A stretch of 64,000 bases of DNA from Erinaceus europaeus (GCF_950295315.1 NC_080175.1:62166487-62230486); one strand, 5' to 3'; counted from the first letter of the stretch, positions 11,791-22,039 are shown. The notes: generated from the letters alone by a model not told the origin. Translations and numbers: made by a program.

Positions 11791-12087
11791 AAAAAAGAGG
11801 AAAGGATGGATGCAAGGGGCAGTGAATATGGTGTACAATCACTAAATCCTAGTGATAAACCTGGTGACAATAAAAACATATATAAGAAAAAAAAGGAAGA
11901 AAGCTATCCTGAGAGTGGGTAATAGAGACTACTATCTTTGGTAAGAAACCTTATCAGATTATGTTTTCTTAATTATGATATATATATATATATATATATA
12001 CCATGAAAAATAACTTGTATTAATTTCCATTTTAATGGTTTGAAACTGAAATGCATTATTCAAATAATCTTTTGGTTTATTTCAGCT
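11791..12087. repeat. Unique AT-rich spacer with a (TA)n microsatellite
   Basis: A (TA) run of about 22 bp occupies 11979-12001. The rest is unrecognised. Confidence 0.7.
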
Positions 12088-12299
12088 TTATTTATTTATT
12101 TTATTTTTTATTATTATCTTTATTGGCTAGAGACCGTCAGAAATTGAGAGAAAAGGGTGAGACAGCGGGAAAGAGAGACAAGGAGACACCTGCAGCACTG
12201 CTTCACCACTTGCAAAACTTTTCCCCTGCAGTTGGGGACTGGGGGCTCAAACTTGGGTCCTTGTGCTCAACCTTGTATGTCACCAGCCAGCAACCCCCC
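12088..12299 (-). mobile_element. Family B SINE
   Basis: Minus-strand copy: A/T-rich tail, 'GCTAGAGACCGTCAGAAATT', then 'ACCTGCAGCACTGCTTCACC' and the head ending near 'CCAGCAACCCCCC'. Confidence 0.8.
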
Positions 12300-12540
12300 T
12301 TATTCATTTTTTCATAAGTTTTGTACAAGGAGTAGGAAAAAAAGAAGACTGATTATATCCACAAACTGGCTTTAAATATCTTAAAGCATACAATATTGAA
12401 AGAAAAAAAAAGTTTGTGACAATGCCACCTTTTTGTTTTTACTATAAAACTATTTTTTCTACAATTTAAATACAATTTGTTCACCATTTGATTGAAATAT
12501 TATGTATTTTTTAAAAATCAGATAATAGTGGAAGGTGACT
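12300..12540. other. Unique AT-rich sequence
   Basis: No recognisable feature. Confidence 0.5.
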
Positions 12541-12665
12541 TAAAAGGGGAGGTGGTTGTGTTTTGTACACCTATCACAGAGAGATGAGAGATTGTACCCA
12601 TATGTTAGTAACTATACTGTAAACCATTAGCCCTTTAGTAAAATAATAAAAAAATAAATAAAAAG
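12541..12665 (+). mobile_element. Old L1 3' end
   Basis: The segment ends 'ACTGTAAACCATTAGCCC' followed by an (AAAT) tail. It matches the 3' ends at 32010-32175 and 62100-62190, an older 3' UTR type than that of L1#1 and L1#2. Confidence 0.65.
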
Positions 12666-12815
12666 GAACATCATCTACAATGACAGAAAAAGAAAGCCTT
12701 TTATTTATTCCTACTTTAAACCCAACCATTCTAAGCAGTTTTAGTTTTTTATACCAAAAGTCTTAATCACTTTTTTTTTCTGATAAGGGAAACAAAGAAA
12801 TAAAATACTTTTTTC
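12666..12815. other. Unique AT-rich spacer
   Basis: No recognisable feature. Confidence 0.4.
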
Positions 12816-13624
12816 CAATTATCTTTTTATTTTTTATTAAAGGGTTAATGCTTTACAGTGCAGTCATTGTCACATGTAAATGATTTCATTATTCACCTAT
12901 CCCCCACAATTATTTTCCATCCTCTCTACTCCCTCTTTCCCCATAGTTCCTTGTTTTGATGCAATACATCATGCCCAGTTCATGTTTCATTTTGTTTTCT
13001 TCCTCTCTGTTCCTAATTATAAGGTCTCACGTATAAGTGTGATCATTTATATTTATCCTTCTATTTTTGGCTTATCTCACTTAACATGGTGTCTTCCAAT
13101 TTCATCCAAGATAGCACAAAGGGGAGAATGCCATCATTTTTAACAGATGAATAGTATTTCATAATGTATATATGCCACAGTTTTTTTTAGCCACTCTTCT
13201 GTTGTTGGACATCTGGATGGCTTCCAAATTTTGGTGACCATATATTGTGCTGCTATTAGCATGGACATACCTTAATTTCTTCTTACAGGTGCTTAATTAA
13301 TTTCCCTAGGAGAGAAATTGCTGGGTCATATAGCATGTCCATTTCTAGTGTTCTGAGAAATAGTCTGTCTTCCACAAGAGTTGTACTAATTTACACTCCC
13401 ACCAGTAGTGCAGGAGTGTCCCTTTTTCTCCATATCCTCTCCAACATTTGTTGTTACTGTATTTCCTAATATATGACATTCTCATAGGTGTAAAGTAATA
13501 TATTATTGTTGTTTTATTTACATTTATCTGATAATTTATGACTTTGAGCATGTCCTCATATGTCTCTTGACTCTCTGAATCTCCTGTAAGGTTTCTGTTC
13601 ATGTCCTTATCCCATTTTCTTTTC
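12816..13624 (-). mobile_element. Old L1, 3' portion (3' UTR and ORF2 C-terminus), minus strand
   Basis: The minus strand reads the old 3' UTR ('GGGCATGATGTATTGCATC') and then the ORF2 C-terminal region, including 'AAATGTTGGAGAGGATATGG', which corresponds to the Cys-rich block of L1#1. It continues beyond an insertion block at 15485-16250 and then switches strand at about 16255. Together these form one twin-primed L1. Confidence 0.8.
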
Positions 13625-13760
13625 TTTAAAATTTATTTATTTTTATATTACAGAATTAGATATCAACAGGGGTTTGAATCCACCCCATTCCCACACCAGA
13701 GTTCTGAATCTTCACACTCCCCATGGCTATTGTGACTCCAACAGAAGTCTGAGAATATTA
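13625..13760 (-). mobile_element. L1 3' UTR fragment, left part
   Basis: 'CAACAGGGGTTTGAATCCACC' like sequence followed by 'CACCAGAGTTCTG' matches the L1 3' UTR fragments at 40268 and 53860, minus strand. The matching right part is at about 15250-15484, so an originally continuous fragment was split by the RPL27A/LTR block. Confidence 0.6.
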
Positions 13761-13931
13761 GCATACCAATGGCATCAGCCCGAGGCAGGGACACAGAGAA
13801 GAGAATGTATAAAAGCACAGACAGGTCTTTACAAAGCTCAAGTTATACAGCAGCCCAAACCAAGGGCCTTACAAGGTGCGTGTGGAAGGCGAGGTGTCAG
13901 AAGAACCACTCAGACCACAGCCACGTTCATG
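13761..13931. other. Unidentified sequence beside the RPL27A pseudogene
   Basis: This lies between the L1 fragment and the 3' end of the RPL27A copy. There is no poly(A)/poly(T) tract at the expected polyadenylation point. It could be read-through or transduced sequence, or an unrecognised LTR piece; I cannot tell which. Confidence 0.3.
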
Positions 13932-14372
13932 GCGTTTAATGAACCTTCCTGGTGGCTTCAAGCCACCAGGACAAAGCCTCTGCCAACACCCTTGATCTTC
14001 TCCTTGGCTCTCCTACCTTAGAACTTGGCCTTCACAATAACGGGCGGCTTCGGGAGCTTGCCTTTGCCCAGGACTTTGTAGTAGCCAGACCGTGGGGGCA
14101 GCCCCTTCCAGGTTCTCCACCGCAGCGCCTCTGCTCGCTCACCAGGGTGCACAACTTGTCCAGGTTGACAGATCGGGCAGAAGCTCTGGTTGTGCTTCAG
14201 GTGTTAATGGCGCATGCCAACCTTCCCGAACTAGCTAGGGTGGTATTTGTCAAAGTTGATCCTGTGGTGGTGCATGCAGCCCGCATAGCCGCGGCCTCCA
14301 GGGTGCTTGCAGTGGCCTTGGCTCATGTGGCCCTGGAACTTGCGGGTCTTCCTGAGCCTGGATGGCTGCAGA
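13932..14372 (-). pseudogene. RPL27A: RPL27A retro-pseudogene (60S ribosomal protein uL15)
   Basis: The minus strand reads [23 protein letters not shown] and [12 protein letters not shown], the conserved N-terminal part of uL15. It then gives the central 'NQSFCPTVNLDKL' and, in other frames, the C-terminal 'EKIKGVG' and 'FVLVA' ends. Exon-exon joins are seamless, so the copy came from mRNA. It is dead: codons for about seven residues are missing before KHPGG, a frameshift and rearrangement follows the 'TLVSEQ' block, and an in-frame stop replaces the end of the KFF motif. The coding homology spans 14365 to 13958, and the 3' UTR includes 'TTCATTAAACG'. There is no adjacent poly(A) tract. The long plus-strand open frame over this region is only its antisense. 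Confidence 0.9.
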
Positions 14373-14640
14373 AAGAGGCGGTTGGCAACAGGGCTCGGGT
14401 GTCGGGATCCGGGTCTAGGTGGCCCGGCTGGCCAGCCGGCCCGCTCAGCCAACGTGGCCCATCCGGAGGCCTGGCCCTCTCCTCCTCCTCCCAGGACACA
14501 CGGGGACCTCGGGTCTGGGGCCAGCAGTGCCCGACAGCACCCCCAGGTCTGCAGCCAGTACCCGGGGGCAGAGGGCCTGGGCACGACTGGGCAGAGCCCG
14601 CCGCCCCGCCCACCCCAGGGAAGAGGGACGAGAGATCTGG
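14373..14640 (-). pseudogene. RPL27A: Probable retained piece of RPL27A intron 1
   Basis: Directly upstream of codon 2 (CCATCC at 14365) the minus strand reads CCGCCTCTTTCTGCAG, a good pyrimidine tract and AG acceptor. The start codon expected at this point is absent. The 270 bases before it are strikingly GC- and CpG-rich compared with the whole window, as expected for the first intron of a ribosomal-protein gene. I infer a partly spliced transcript as the source, truncated inside intron 1. The alternative is unrelated GC-rich DNA next to a 5'-truncated copy. Confidence 0.55.
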
Positions 14641-14724
14641 GACTAAATTTTTTGTAACTATACCCAAACTTTATGGATCTAGCATACTCTTAACCGCTGA
14701 TGATAATTGCTTATTTTTCCTTTT
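14641..14724. other. Unidentified sequence between the pseudogene and LTR D
   Basis: It becomes continuous with 15147-15250 when the solo LTR is removed. The joined sequence carries an AATAAA (15153-15158, plus strand) and may be an older repeat. I do not recognise the family. Confidence 0.3.
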
Positions 14725-14730
14725 ACCTGA

Positions 14731-15140
14731 TGTTGTTAAAATTTCGGAGGCTCCAGCTGGCCGGGCTGGCTAGCTTCACGGGCGGGTAACAGAGACGGAG
14801 ACAACGGCTGGGCAGGGAAGCTGTATTTCTTTATTCAGGAACAACGATTCATAAACTAAGACAAACTAATCACCAAACAGAACTCGGCTGTCTCTTTGCG
14901 GTGGTGCAAGCACTCTCTCTCACTCTCCAACTCAGGAACCCTCCAACTCTGGAACTCTCGAACTCTGAAACTCTTCCACTGTGGAACTCTCTCTTACTCT
15001 GTAACTCTGAAACTCTGGAACTCAGGAACCCTCTGTCCCGGTTCCTTGGGGCGGGACCAAGCGGCCCAAGAAATTAACTGGACTGATCCAATTCTCTTGG
15101 CAGGGGAGGGCTAGAACAAACCAATGTAAAGCATACGACA
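14731..15140 (-). mobile_element. Solo LTR (LTR D) with 6-bp TSD
   Basis: It runs from TGTTGTTAAAA to ATACGACA and is flanked by ACCTGA at 14725-14730 and 15141-15146. Orientation is set by AATAAA on the minus strand (plus-strand TTTATT near 14829). The 6-bp duplication and TG...CA ends fit a class II retrovirus LTR. Bases 14928-15031 hold a degenerate minisatellite of 'AACTCTGGA'-like units. No internal retroviral sequence adjoins it. Confidence 0.85.
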
Positions 15141-15146
15141 ACCTGA

Positions 15147-15249
15147 TTTACCCTAATAAAACCTTGTATTGTTTAATCTCATTCCCAGCACCCCACTGTG
15201 AATCCTTTTATGAGCCACAGTTCCCCAAACCCTTTTTAAGTTAAAGTTT
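15147..15249. other. Unidentified sequence right of LTR D
   Basis: Right half of the sequence split by LTR D. No family was recognised. Confidence 0.3.
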
Positions 15250-15484
15250 CAACACAGTGCAATCCACCACAGTTCCCCTAAGTTTGTAGACATGGGTCAA
15301 GCATCAACTCTATAATTACGTGTCTACGTTTAAACATAGTTGCACTCCCTTTTATTTTCTGATTCAATCCTGTATTCCCCTCCAAACCACTCATGACAAC
15401 ATAACTTACATCCATATATGTCCCTCTCCCTTTCCTTCTGTCTCTCTGGGTGTTGATGGAGCTGGAGTTCAGAACCCTCTTTCT
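15250..15484 (-). mobile_element. L1 3' UTR fragment, right part
   Basis: 'CTCTCTGGGTGTTGATGGAG' matches 'CTCTCTGGGTCCTGATGGAA' at about 40538, in the same minus orientation. It completes the fragment that starts at 13625. Confidence 0.6.
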
Positions 15485-16250
15485 TATGGGGTTGTTTTGT
15501 TTCTTTATGTTAGGTTTACTGAGCTCTTTATGAATTTTGGTTATTAGACCCTTATCTGAAATATGTTGTATAAAAATCTTCTCTCATGCTGTAGAATGTC
15601 CTTGTATTAGTTTGGTGATACCCTTTGCTGTGCAGAAGCTTTTCAGTTAGATAGTAGATATTTGAAAGAACTTCAGGAGTATAGGCAATTCCTCTTTCTT
15701 AAAGGTCTTATAGATATCATTTGTAAAAACGTCTCGGCCTGGACTTTTGTTTTTGGGGAGGTATTTGGTTATTATTTCAATTTCTTTTACTATAATTTAG
15801 CTATTCATGTTTTGCACTTTTTCCCTGTTAAGTCTCAGGAAGGTATATGTGCCTAGTCATTTATCCATCTCCTCCAGATTCTCCAGTTTGGTATCATATA
15901 AATGTTCATAGAAGGCTCGCATGATGCTTTGAATTTCTGTGGTCTGTATGATTTTTCACCTTTTTATTCATATGACTTATTTGGGTCTTCTCCCTTTTGG
16001 TATTTAGTGAGTTTGGCCAAGGGTTTGTCTGCTTTGTTCATCTTTTCAAAGAACCAGTTCTTAGCTTCATTGATTTTTTGTATGTTTTTTTGTTTGTCTT
16101 CAATGGTGTTAATTTCTGTTCTGAGTTTTTTCATTTCACTCCTGCTTGTTTTGGGTTTCTGTTGCTCTTATTTATTTTTTTTCCTAAGGCCTTCAAATGT
16201 GAGTTCAGGTTGTTTATTTGAGTTTTTTCTTGTTGCTTAGTGTGTGTATA
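15485..16250 (-). mobile_element. Old twin-primed L1, ORF2 central part (minus strand)
   Basis: The reverse complement follows ORF2 from the thumb/RT region back to just after the endonuclease domain ('AACTGGTTCTTTGAAAAGAT' near 16065). This joins the block at 12816-13624. The L1 polarity reverses at the A/GAA-rich junction at 16251-16290. Confidence 0.8.
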
Positions 16251-16289
16251 GCAAAAAAAAAAAGAAGAAGAAGAAAGAAAGAAAAGAAA

Positions 16290-16965
16290 AAAATCAGGGA
16301 CAATCATACATTATATCATATATAATATATATGAACTTCAAACTAAAATAATAAAAGACAAGCACAGTCATTGTATCTTGCTTAGGTGAATCAGTCAACC
16401 AAGAAGAGATCACAATAAATTAGCATATATTCCCCAAATGAGGGAGCAGCAAAATATGTAACATAGCTACTGAAACACCCGAGGAATTACATTGATAGTA
16501 ATACAGTAATAGTAAATTTTTTTAACTTTCTGCTCTCTCAAACTGAGAGAGCAACCAGGCAAAAGTTTAATTTAAAATAAACAAGAAAATTAAATGAAGA
16601 GATGAATATGTTAGACTTCCTGGACACCTTTAGAGCTCTCATCACAAAAGAGTGACATATGCATTCTTTTCAAATCTCCATGGGACAATCTCATGGATAA
16701 AGCATATACAGGGCACAAAGACAGCATCAATAAATTCAGGAGTATAAAAATCACTTCAAGTATCTTCACAGACGACAGTGAATTTAAACTAACATTAAAC
16801 TAAAATAAATAAATAAAGCTAAAACAAACCCCAAAATGTGGAAACTCAACAGTGTACTATTTAATAGCTATTTTGTGAAAGAGGAAATTAAATGCTCCTG
16901 GAAACAACTGAAAATGAAGACACAAGCTATCAAAATATCTAGAACACAACGAAAGCAGCACGAAT
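16290..16965 (+). mobile_element. Old twin-primed L1, inverted 5' segment
   Basis: The plus strand reads the ORF2 endonuclease region: 'AGAAAATTAAATGAAGAG', then 'GGGCACAAAGACAGCATCAA' (as at 48611 in L1#2) and 'GGAAACAACTGAAAATGAAG' at its end. The last recognisable ORF2 base here lies just 5' of the first one in the minus segment, so the two segments are complementary halves of one element. Confidence 0.75.
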
Positions 16966-18134
16966 AGTCACTTAATTTTTAATGTAATCTAAGTTCTTAA
17001 AAAAAAATACATGCTTTTTTCAAGGTAAATTTTTTCTTTCCTTTTTCTCTTTTAAATTTCTATGACCATGCCAGAGATCAAAATCACAATCTACACACTA
17101 ATCCAACCTACTTGGTCCATCTTTAATTTTACCCCTCCCCCTTTTTAATAGAGAGCCAGAAGAGGAAGAGAGGAAGGGAAAGAACATCCAAAGACTACTC
17201 TAACATCCACAGAATTGTAGCTTTTGTTTTTTTTGTTGTTGTATTTGTATAATATAACAAAGCCTCATTAATGCAAGACAGATGTTGTACTATAGAGATG
17301 CCTCATGTCCTAAGTAGAATTATTTTTTCAATAATAATTGCTTTTCCTTACTTAAACACTCCTGTTTGAATGAACAGGTGATGTTATTTATATCATGAAG
17401 TGGAACCATAAAGACTTTTAAGAGGCTTAATGCATTCTGCTAAATAATAATTCTGTGAAGGATTAGTGTGGGTAGTCAGTATATCAGCACTTCATTTCTG
17501 AAAACCACAGTTGCTAAACTCATCACTATTCATGTCTGAGAGATTTTATGCTGTGTTACCTATGAATTAGTAGGCTCTAGTTTTAAAATATGCATTCTTA
17601 TTTTGTGGAACCAGGACAAGAGGTGCTAACTTAAATATTTTAGACATCGATACTAAATTTGCTAAGATCCAATTTCATTCTGCATTTCATCTGTTTTTCT
17701 TCTCTTCAAGAGCTCACTACAAAGTTGTCTCCACACATTGCCCCAATTTAAGTTTTGATTCTAAAGAAAAATCAACATTTGGAATGTTTTCACTAACATA
17801 AATAACTCTCCTCACCTCCTTTCCAGTAAAGAAGAAAGAAAAGAAAGAAAGAGAGAAAGAAAGAAAGAAACAGTTTTTGTGTTTCCACCTTAACATGCTA
17901 TGTAACTTGTGCAAGTATGTGAAAGTAATTATTAATGTCTGGATGTCATTGCCAATAGCTCTCCTTAAAAATGATTATCTGAACTCTATCTTCTTCTGTT
18001 ACCTACATTATCACATTTATATGGTTTATTTTCTGATTGTCACCAGATTCATGGTTCAAAATCAACTCTTCAGAGAAAAGTGGAGAGATTGAAAACGGGA
18101 GAGATACCATAGCATTGGAATATCTAATAGTGCC
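16966..18134. other. Unique AT-rich sequence with an (AAAG)n run
   Basis: A purine run of AAAG type occupies about 17830-17870. No gene was recognised. Confidence 0.5.
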
Positions 18135-18263
18135 TTAGTACTGCCATGTGGTATAACTGACACTCTGACCTCAGTCATTAGCATGACAAAGCAAGCACCT
18201 CAGGTGAGTTCTCTCACTGACAGACTCAAAATCTCTCCCTCTCTCTCCCCCTATCTATCTATC

Positions 18264-18303
<40 letters not shown>

Positions 18304-18465
18304 CTTCCAGAAAGGCAGAGCAGTAGAAAGCAGAAGAGACCACAGTGCCAAAGCTTCCTTCAATATGGTAGGTGATAGGCTCAAACCTGGGTAGTACACA
18401 TGGCAAAGCAGCACACAATCCAAATGAGCTCTTTCAACATCCTGGCTCTTAATTTATTTTTATCT
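18135..18465. repeat. Degraded family D SINEs around a (TATC)n microsatellite
   Basis: A (TCTA) tetranucleotide run fills 18251-18303. Flanking SINE-like pieces include a minus-strand box B-like 'GGCTCAAACCTGGGTAG' near 18372. Confidence 0.55.
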
Positions 18466-18612
18466 TAAAATATTTCATTTCTATGTTTTTATGAGAGAAA
18501 CAGAGAGAGCAGATGAGGGAGAGAGAAGGACCAGAGCATAGTTATGATGGTATAGACAACAAAACTTGGGCCCTCAGAGCCTCAAGCATAACCATTATGG
18601 TATCTTGCCTTC
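18466..18612 (-). mobile_element. Degraded tRNA-like SINE
   Basis: Minus-strand 'CATAATGGTTATGCTTGAG', near 18583, resembles the family C box A region. The body is diverged and AT-rich. Confidence 0.55.
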
Positions 18613-18639
18613 CCCTGGACATGTAGTTTTATTCTAAGA

Positions 18640-18770
18640 TTTATTTATTCACTGACACACACACACACACAGAGAACCAGAGCATTACTTACATAGTGGC
18701 AAGAAACCAAACTCAGATCTCAGGTTTACAAAGCTTGCATCTTACTCCTGTACCACTTCCCAGGCCTGTA
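18640..18770 (-). mobile_element. Degraded tRNA-like SINE with an (AC)n tract
   Basis: An (AC) run lies at 18656-18671. After it, 'GAACCAGAGCATTACTTAC' and 'GTACCACTTCCCAGGCC' form a minus-strand family D pattern. Confidence 0.5.
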
Positions 18771-19019
18771 CTTCTTTTCTATTTCATTTCTGACTATCAG
18801 TAACTACTTTCAAGTCCAGAATCAAATTGTAATGGAACTCTAATTTTATTCACAGTTCTACTTCATAGGCCCTCACCTAAACTCTAGAAATGGAAACCTT
18901 GTTTATAAATATGGCAATTTTTTTCACTAATCTATGCATTTGAAGCACCAAAATATAACTTTGCTTATTTATCTGCAAAACATTTTGATATAAATGTTAT
19001 ATTCATATTGACATATAAT
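18771..19019. other. Unique AT-rich spacer
   Basis: No recognisable feature. Confidence 0.4.
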
Positions 19020-19025
19020 ATATAT

Positions 19026-19707
19026 TTTCGAGGTGTCTCCTTCTCCGGCAGGGTGTCCTCCAGGGGAAAGGTAACGGGCTGGTTCTTTCTCGCTCACAAC
19101 AGGGGTGACATGAAGTAAAAGACACCAGGGGACTCTTAGCGTGAATCTAGAATCTGAGTCCTTAGAGTCCCAGAATCCTAGAGTCCGTTTATTGGCAAAG
19201 TGGACATGAGTTAAATAGAAAAGCAATGGAGGTAATTATTGTTGCAATATGACAGAAATTACAGGTTTCTTAACAGTCAGCATGCCCCTAAGGTAGGGGG
19301 TTGGTATGACAGGAATTGATGAGATACAAGACAGTTATTTTCCATAACACAAGCAACTTAATTATCCAAAGGTATTTGAGAGAAGCATAGGGGTTAAACC
19401 CGTAGGGTGAGACAGAGAGAAGATGGATATCAAAAGGCCATATAGTTTGGCATTTTTCTTGTCTGGGGTCTGAGGTGTGTGATTAAGTGTGTGATAAGGT
19501 GTGTTCGTCTGTGATCAGAAGGTGACTTTGAATAAGTGAATCTGCAGCCATGTGGCCTGCAGTTAATGGAGGGAAGTACTGGGTTATCTGTGGGCCTGAG
19601 AGTCAAGAAGGAAAGAACCAAGTCCAAGAGGTTATCTTCTCAGACCTCCATCCAAAGATGGGGGTGGTTCTACCTAAGCTCTATCAGGCTCACACATGTT
19701 CTCAACA
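19026..19707 (-). mobile_element. Solo LTR A
   Basis: It is closely related over its length to LTR B (shared blocks 'GACAGGAATTGATGAGATAC', 'GGTGAGACAGAGAGAA', 'TCAGACCTCCATCCAA'). The right end is CTCAACA. A low-complexity ATATAT at 19020-19025 and 19708-19713 may be the target-site duplication, though the expected TG start is mutated. AATAAA on the minus strand fits the assigned orientation. Confidence 0.75.
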
Positions 19708-20013
19708 ATATATGAAATGTATTATGGAAAAACATGTTTGCCCACTAATAATTTAAATACTTTTTTTTCTACTCCCACAAAACAGTGACAGTTCTTATAT
19801 CTAAAAGTACTTTCAATGTGACAGTTGATCTATCATCTTATAAACTTAACCACCCTATTCTTAGCTTTAATCAAATGATGTTTAATTAAAGGGGTAGAGA
19901 TCCTAAATCTTAGAAGCATAAAATCAAGATCCAAGGAAAGTCTTTCTCTGTGTACAATGTCTATTCTCCATGTAGAAAGGTTTAGCTATCATTCAACCTA
20001 GAAAAAGTTCATC

Positions 20014-20045
20014 TTATTTTTTATATTAATTTATTATTCAGAGCA
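20014..20045 (-). mobile_element. Family C SINE, left fragment
   Basis: 'TTATTCAGAGCACTTCTC' continues, across LTR B, into 'CTTCTCAACTCTGGTTTATG' at 21144. LTR B is therefore inserted in this SINE. Confidence 0.65.
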
Positions 20046-20051
20046 CTTCTC

Positions 20052-21143
20052 TGTTGGCATTCACACGGGGTGACACCAGCAGGAAGGCAACCGACCGGCT
20101 CTTTCTCACTCTCTCGCTCAAGGGATGAAACGAAGGAAAGACACCGGGAAGACTGAAGTGTGCTCAGATTTCAAATCTCGTTTATTCACAGATGGACATG
20201 AGTTTAAATAGAAAACAAACAAAAAAAGAACATATTTCAAACATGTCAAAAATTACAGGTTTCTTAAAGGTCAGCTTGCCCCTATGGTAGGGAGCTGGTA
20301 TGACAGGAATTGATGAGATACAAGACAGTTATTCTCCATGACGCAAGCAACTTAATTATCCAAAGGTATTTGGGAGAAGCATAGGGGTTAAACCAGTAGG
20401 GTGAGACAGAGAGAATATGGATATCAAAAGGCCATATATTTTGGAATTTCTCTTGTCTGGGGTCTGAGGTATATGATGGAGTGTGTGATAAGGTGTGTTC
20501 TCCTCTGTGATCAGAAGGTGAGGTGAACTTTGAGTAAATGAATCTTAAGGCAGCCATGAATCTTATGGTAGGCAGCCATGTGGCCTGCGGTTAATGGAGA
20601 GGAGTAGTGTTGTTGTGGTGGTCTGGTGTCAGGCTGCACTGTGGAGAAGAGAGCGGATGTCCAGAGCAAAGGGGTACACAAATCTTTATTATAGGATGGG
20701 GGGGGTTTGGTTCAGACCACGTGGAGCCAGCCGGCAATGGCTGTCCCCACTACCTGACCACCGGGGGAGAGCGGGGAGCGAGACCTCAGAGAGGGAGAGC
20801 TGAGAGCCCAGAGAGAGGGGGGGGTGAGGGGGCTTTTTATTGGGCGACAACCAGGGGTGACGTGTAGGGCCAGGATTGGTTGAAGGGGGCACTGCTAGGA
20901 TTTCGCAGGTCGTAGTAAAACCTGGGGGTGGAGACTGCATCAGAATAACTCCTCAGCAACAGAGTAGTGAGGTTTCTGTGGATTTGAGAGTCAAGAAGGA
21001 AAGAGCTAAGTCTGAGAGATGTGGTTTCTCCCCTTTGCTCACCTAGGTTGAGAGAGACTAACAAGAGGGTATCTTCTCAGACCTCCATCCAAGGATGGGG
21101 GGAGTTCTCCCTAAGCTCTATCAAGCTTACATATAGCTCCACA
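20052..21143 (-). mobile_element. Solo LTR B, interrupted by LTR C
   Basis: It runs from TGTTGGCATTC to GCTCCACA with a 6-bp duplication, CTTCTC, at 20046-20051 and 21144-21149. Removing the inserted LTR C and one TSD copy leaves about 732 bp that aligns end to end with LTR A. The minus orientation follows from the AATAAA equivalent near 20181. Confidence 0.85.
20608..20961 (-). mobile_element. Solo LTR C nested inside LTR B
   Basis: A 354-bp LTR, TGTTGTTGTGG to CAGCAACA, with a perfect 6-bp duplication, GAGTAG, at 20602-20607 and 20962-20967. Its first 80 bases, through 'GGAGAAGAGAG' and 'ACACAAATCTTTATT', resemble the start of the provirus LTRs at 54419 and 60964. It probably belongs to a relative of that provirus. 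Confidence 0.9.
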
Positions 21144-21245
21144 CTTCTCAACTCTGGTTTATGGTGGTGTGGGGGATCAAAGGTAGGACTTAAGAGCCTC
21201 AGGCATCAGAGACTGTTTGCATAAACATTATACTATCTTCCTTGT
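21144..21245 (-). mobile_element. Family C SINE, right fragment
   Basis: It contains 'CTTCTCAACTCTGG' and ends near 'CATAAACATTATACTATC', the minus-strand box A-like region. Confidence 0.7.
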
Positions 21246-21294
21246 TGAAAAATTGTTACTTCTATCATCACAACATTCAGTAAATTTCTTTTTT

Positions 21295-21760
21295 TTAATA
21301 TTTACTTATTTATTTTTATTTATAAAAAGGAAACACTGACAAAACCATAGAATAAGAGGAGTACAATTTCACACAATTCCTACCACCAGAACTCCATATC
21401 CAATCTCCTCCCTTGATAGTTTTCCTATTCTTTAACCCTCTGGGAGTATGGACCCAAGGTCATTGTGGGATGCAGAAGGTGGAAGGGCTATCTTCTGTAA
21501 TTGCTTCCCGACTGAACAAGGGCTTTGACAGGTCGATCCATACTCCCAGCCTACCTCTCTCTTTCCCTAGTGGGAAAGGGATTTGGAGAAGCAGAGCTGC
21601 AGGACACATTGGTGGGGTCATCTGTCCAACAAAGTCTGGTTGACATCACACTAGCATCTGGAACCTGGTGGCTGAGAAGAGAGTTAACAGGTAGTGAGTG
21701 ACACAGAGCTTATATCCTTGAGTCAATCATCAGACAAACATGGATTCACAGCAAGGCCAC
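21295..21760 (-). mobile_element. 5'-truncated L1 3' UTR, minus strand
   Basis: The reverse complement matches L1#1 from about 11170 to 11560, including 'AATTACAGAAGATAGCCC' and the terminal 'GTGTGAAATTGTACTCC'. It starts with a T-rich tail at 21295. Confidence 0.85.
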
Positions 21761-21859
21761 TCAGTTTGAATTATCCTATACCCCCACAAGCCCATTGCAG
21801 AGCCAAAGTGTTATGCAGGTGTGATTTTTATATCTTCAGGTACAATTCTTTGTTAAAAC

Positions 21860-22012
21860 AGAAAGAAGTGCACTTGCCTGAGAAGGAGAGAGAGAAATTG
21901 AGATCATAGCACTGAAAACACTGGAGTTTTTGCCTTTGCTGAGTGCTGTGGTTCTAACTAGAGTCTTACACATTCAAGCTCCTCTACCAGTTAAACTATC
22001 TCTCCAGCCCCT
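21860..22012 (-). mobile_element. Degraded family D SINE
   Basis: A purine-rich 'GAGAAGGAGAGAGAGAAATT' is followed by a head ending 'CTATCTCTCCAGCCCC', minus strand. Confidence 0.55.
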
Positions 22013-22039
22013 TAATTTCTCTCTTTTCTATTTTATTAT

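Noticed and set aside
13952..14773. A 273-codon plus-strand open frame, the longest outside L1
   Set aside because: It lies antisense to the RPL27A pseudogene and the GC-rich segment. The lack of stops is explained by base composition and by the antisense of former coding sequence.
14731..15140. LTR D as the 5' LTR of a provirus that captured RPL27A
   Set aside because: Its own 6-bp duplication on both sides shows that it is a solo LTR inserted into pre-existing sequence. No primer-binding site or gag follows it.
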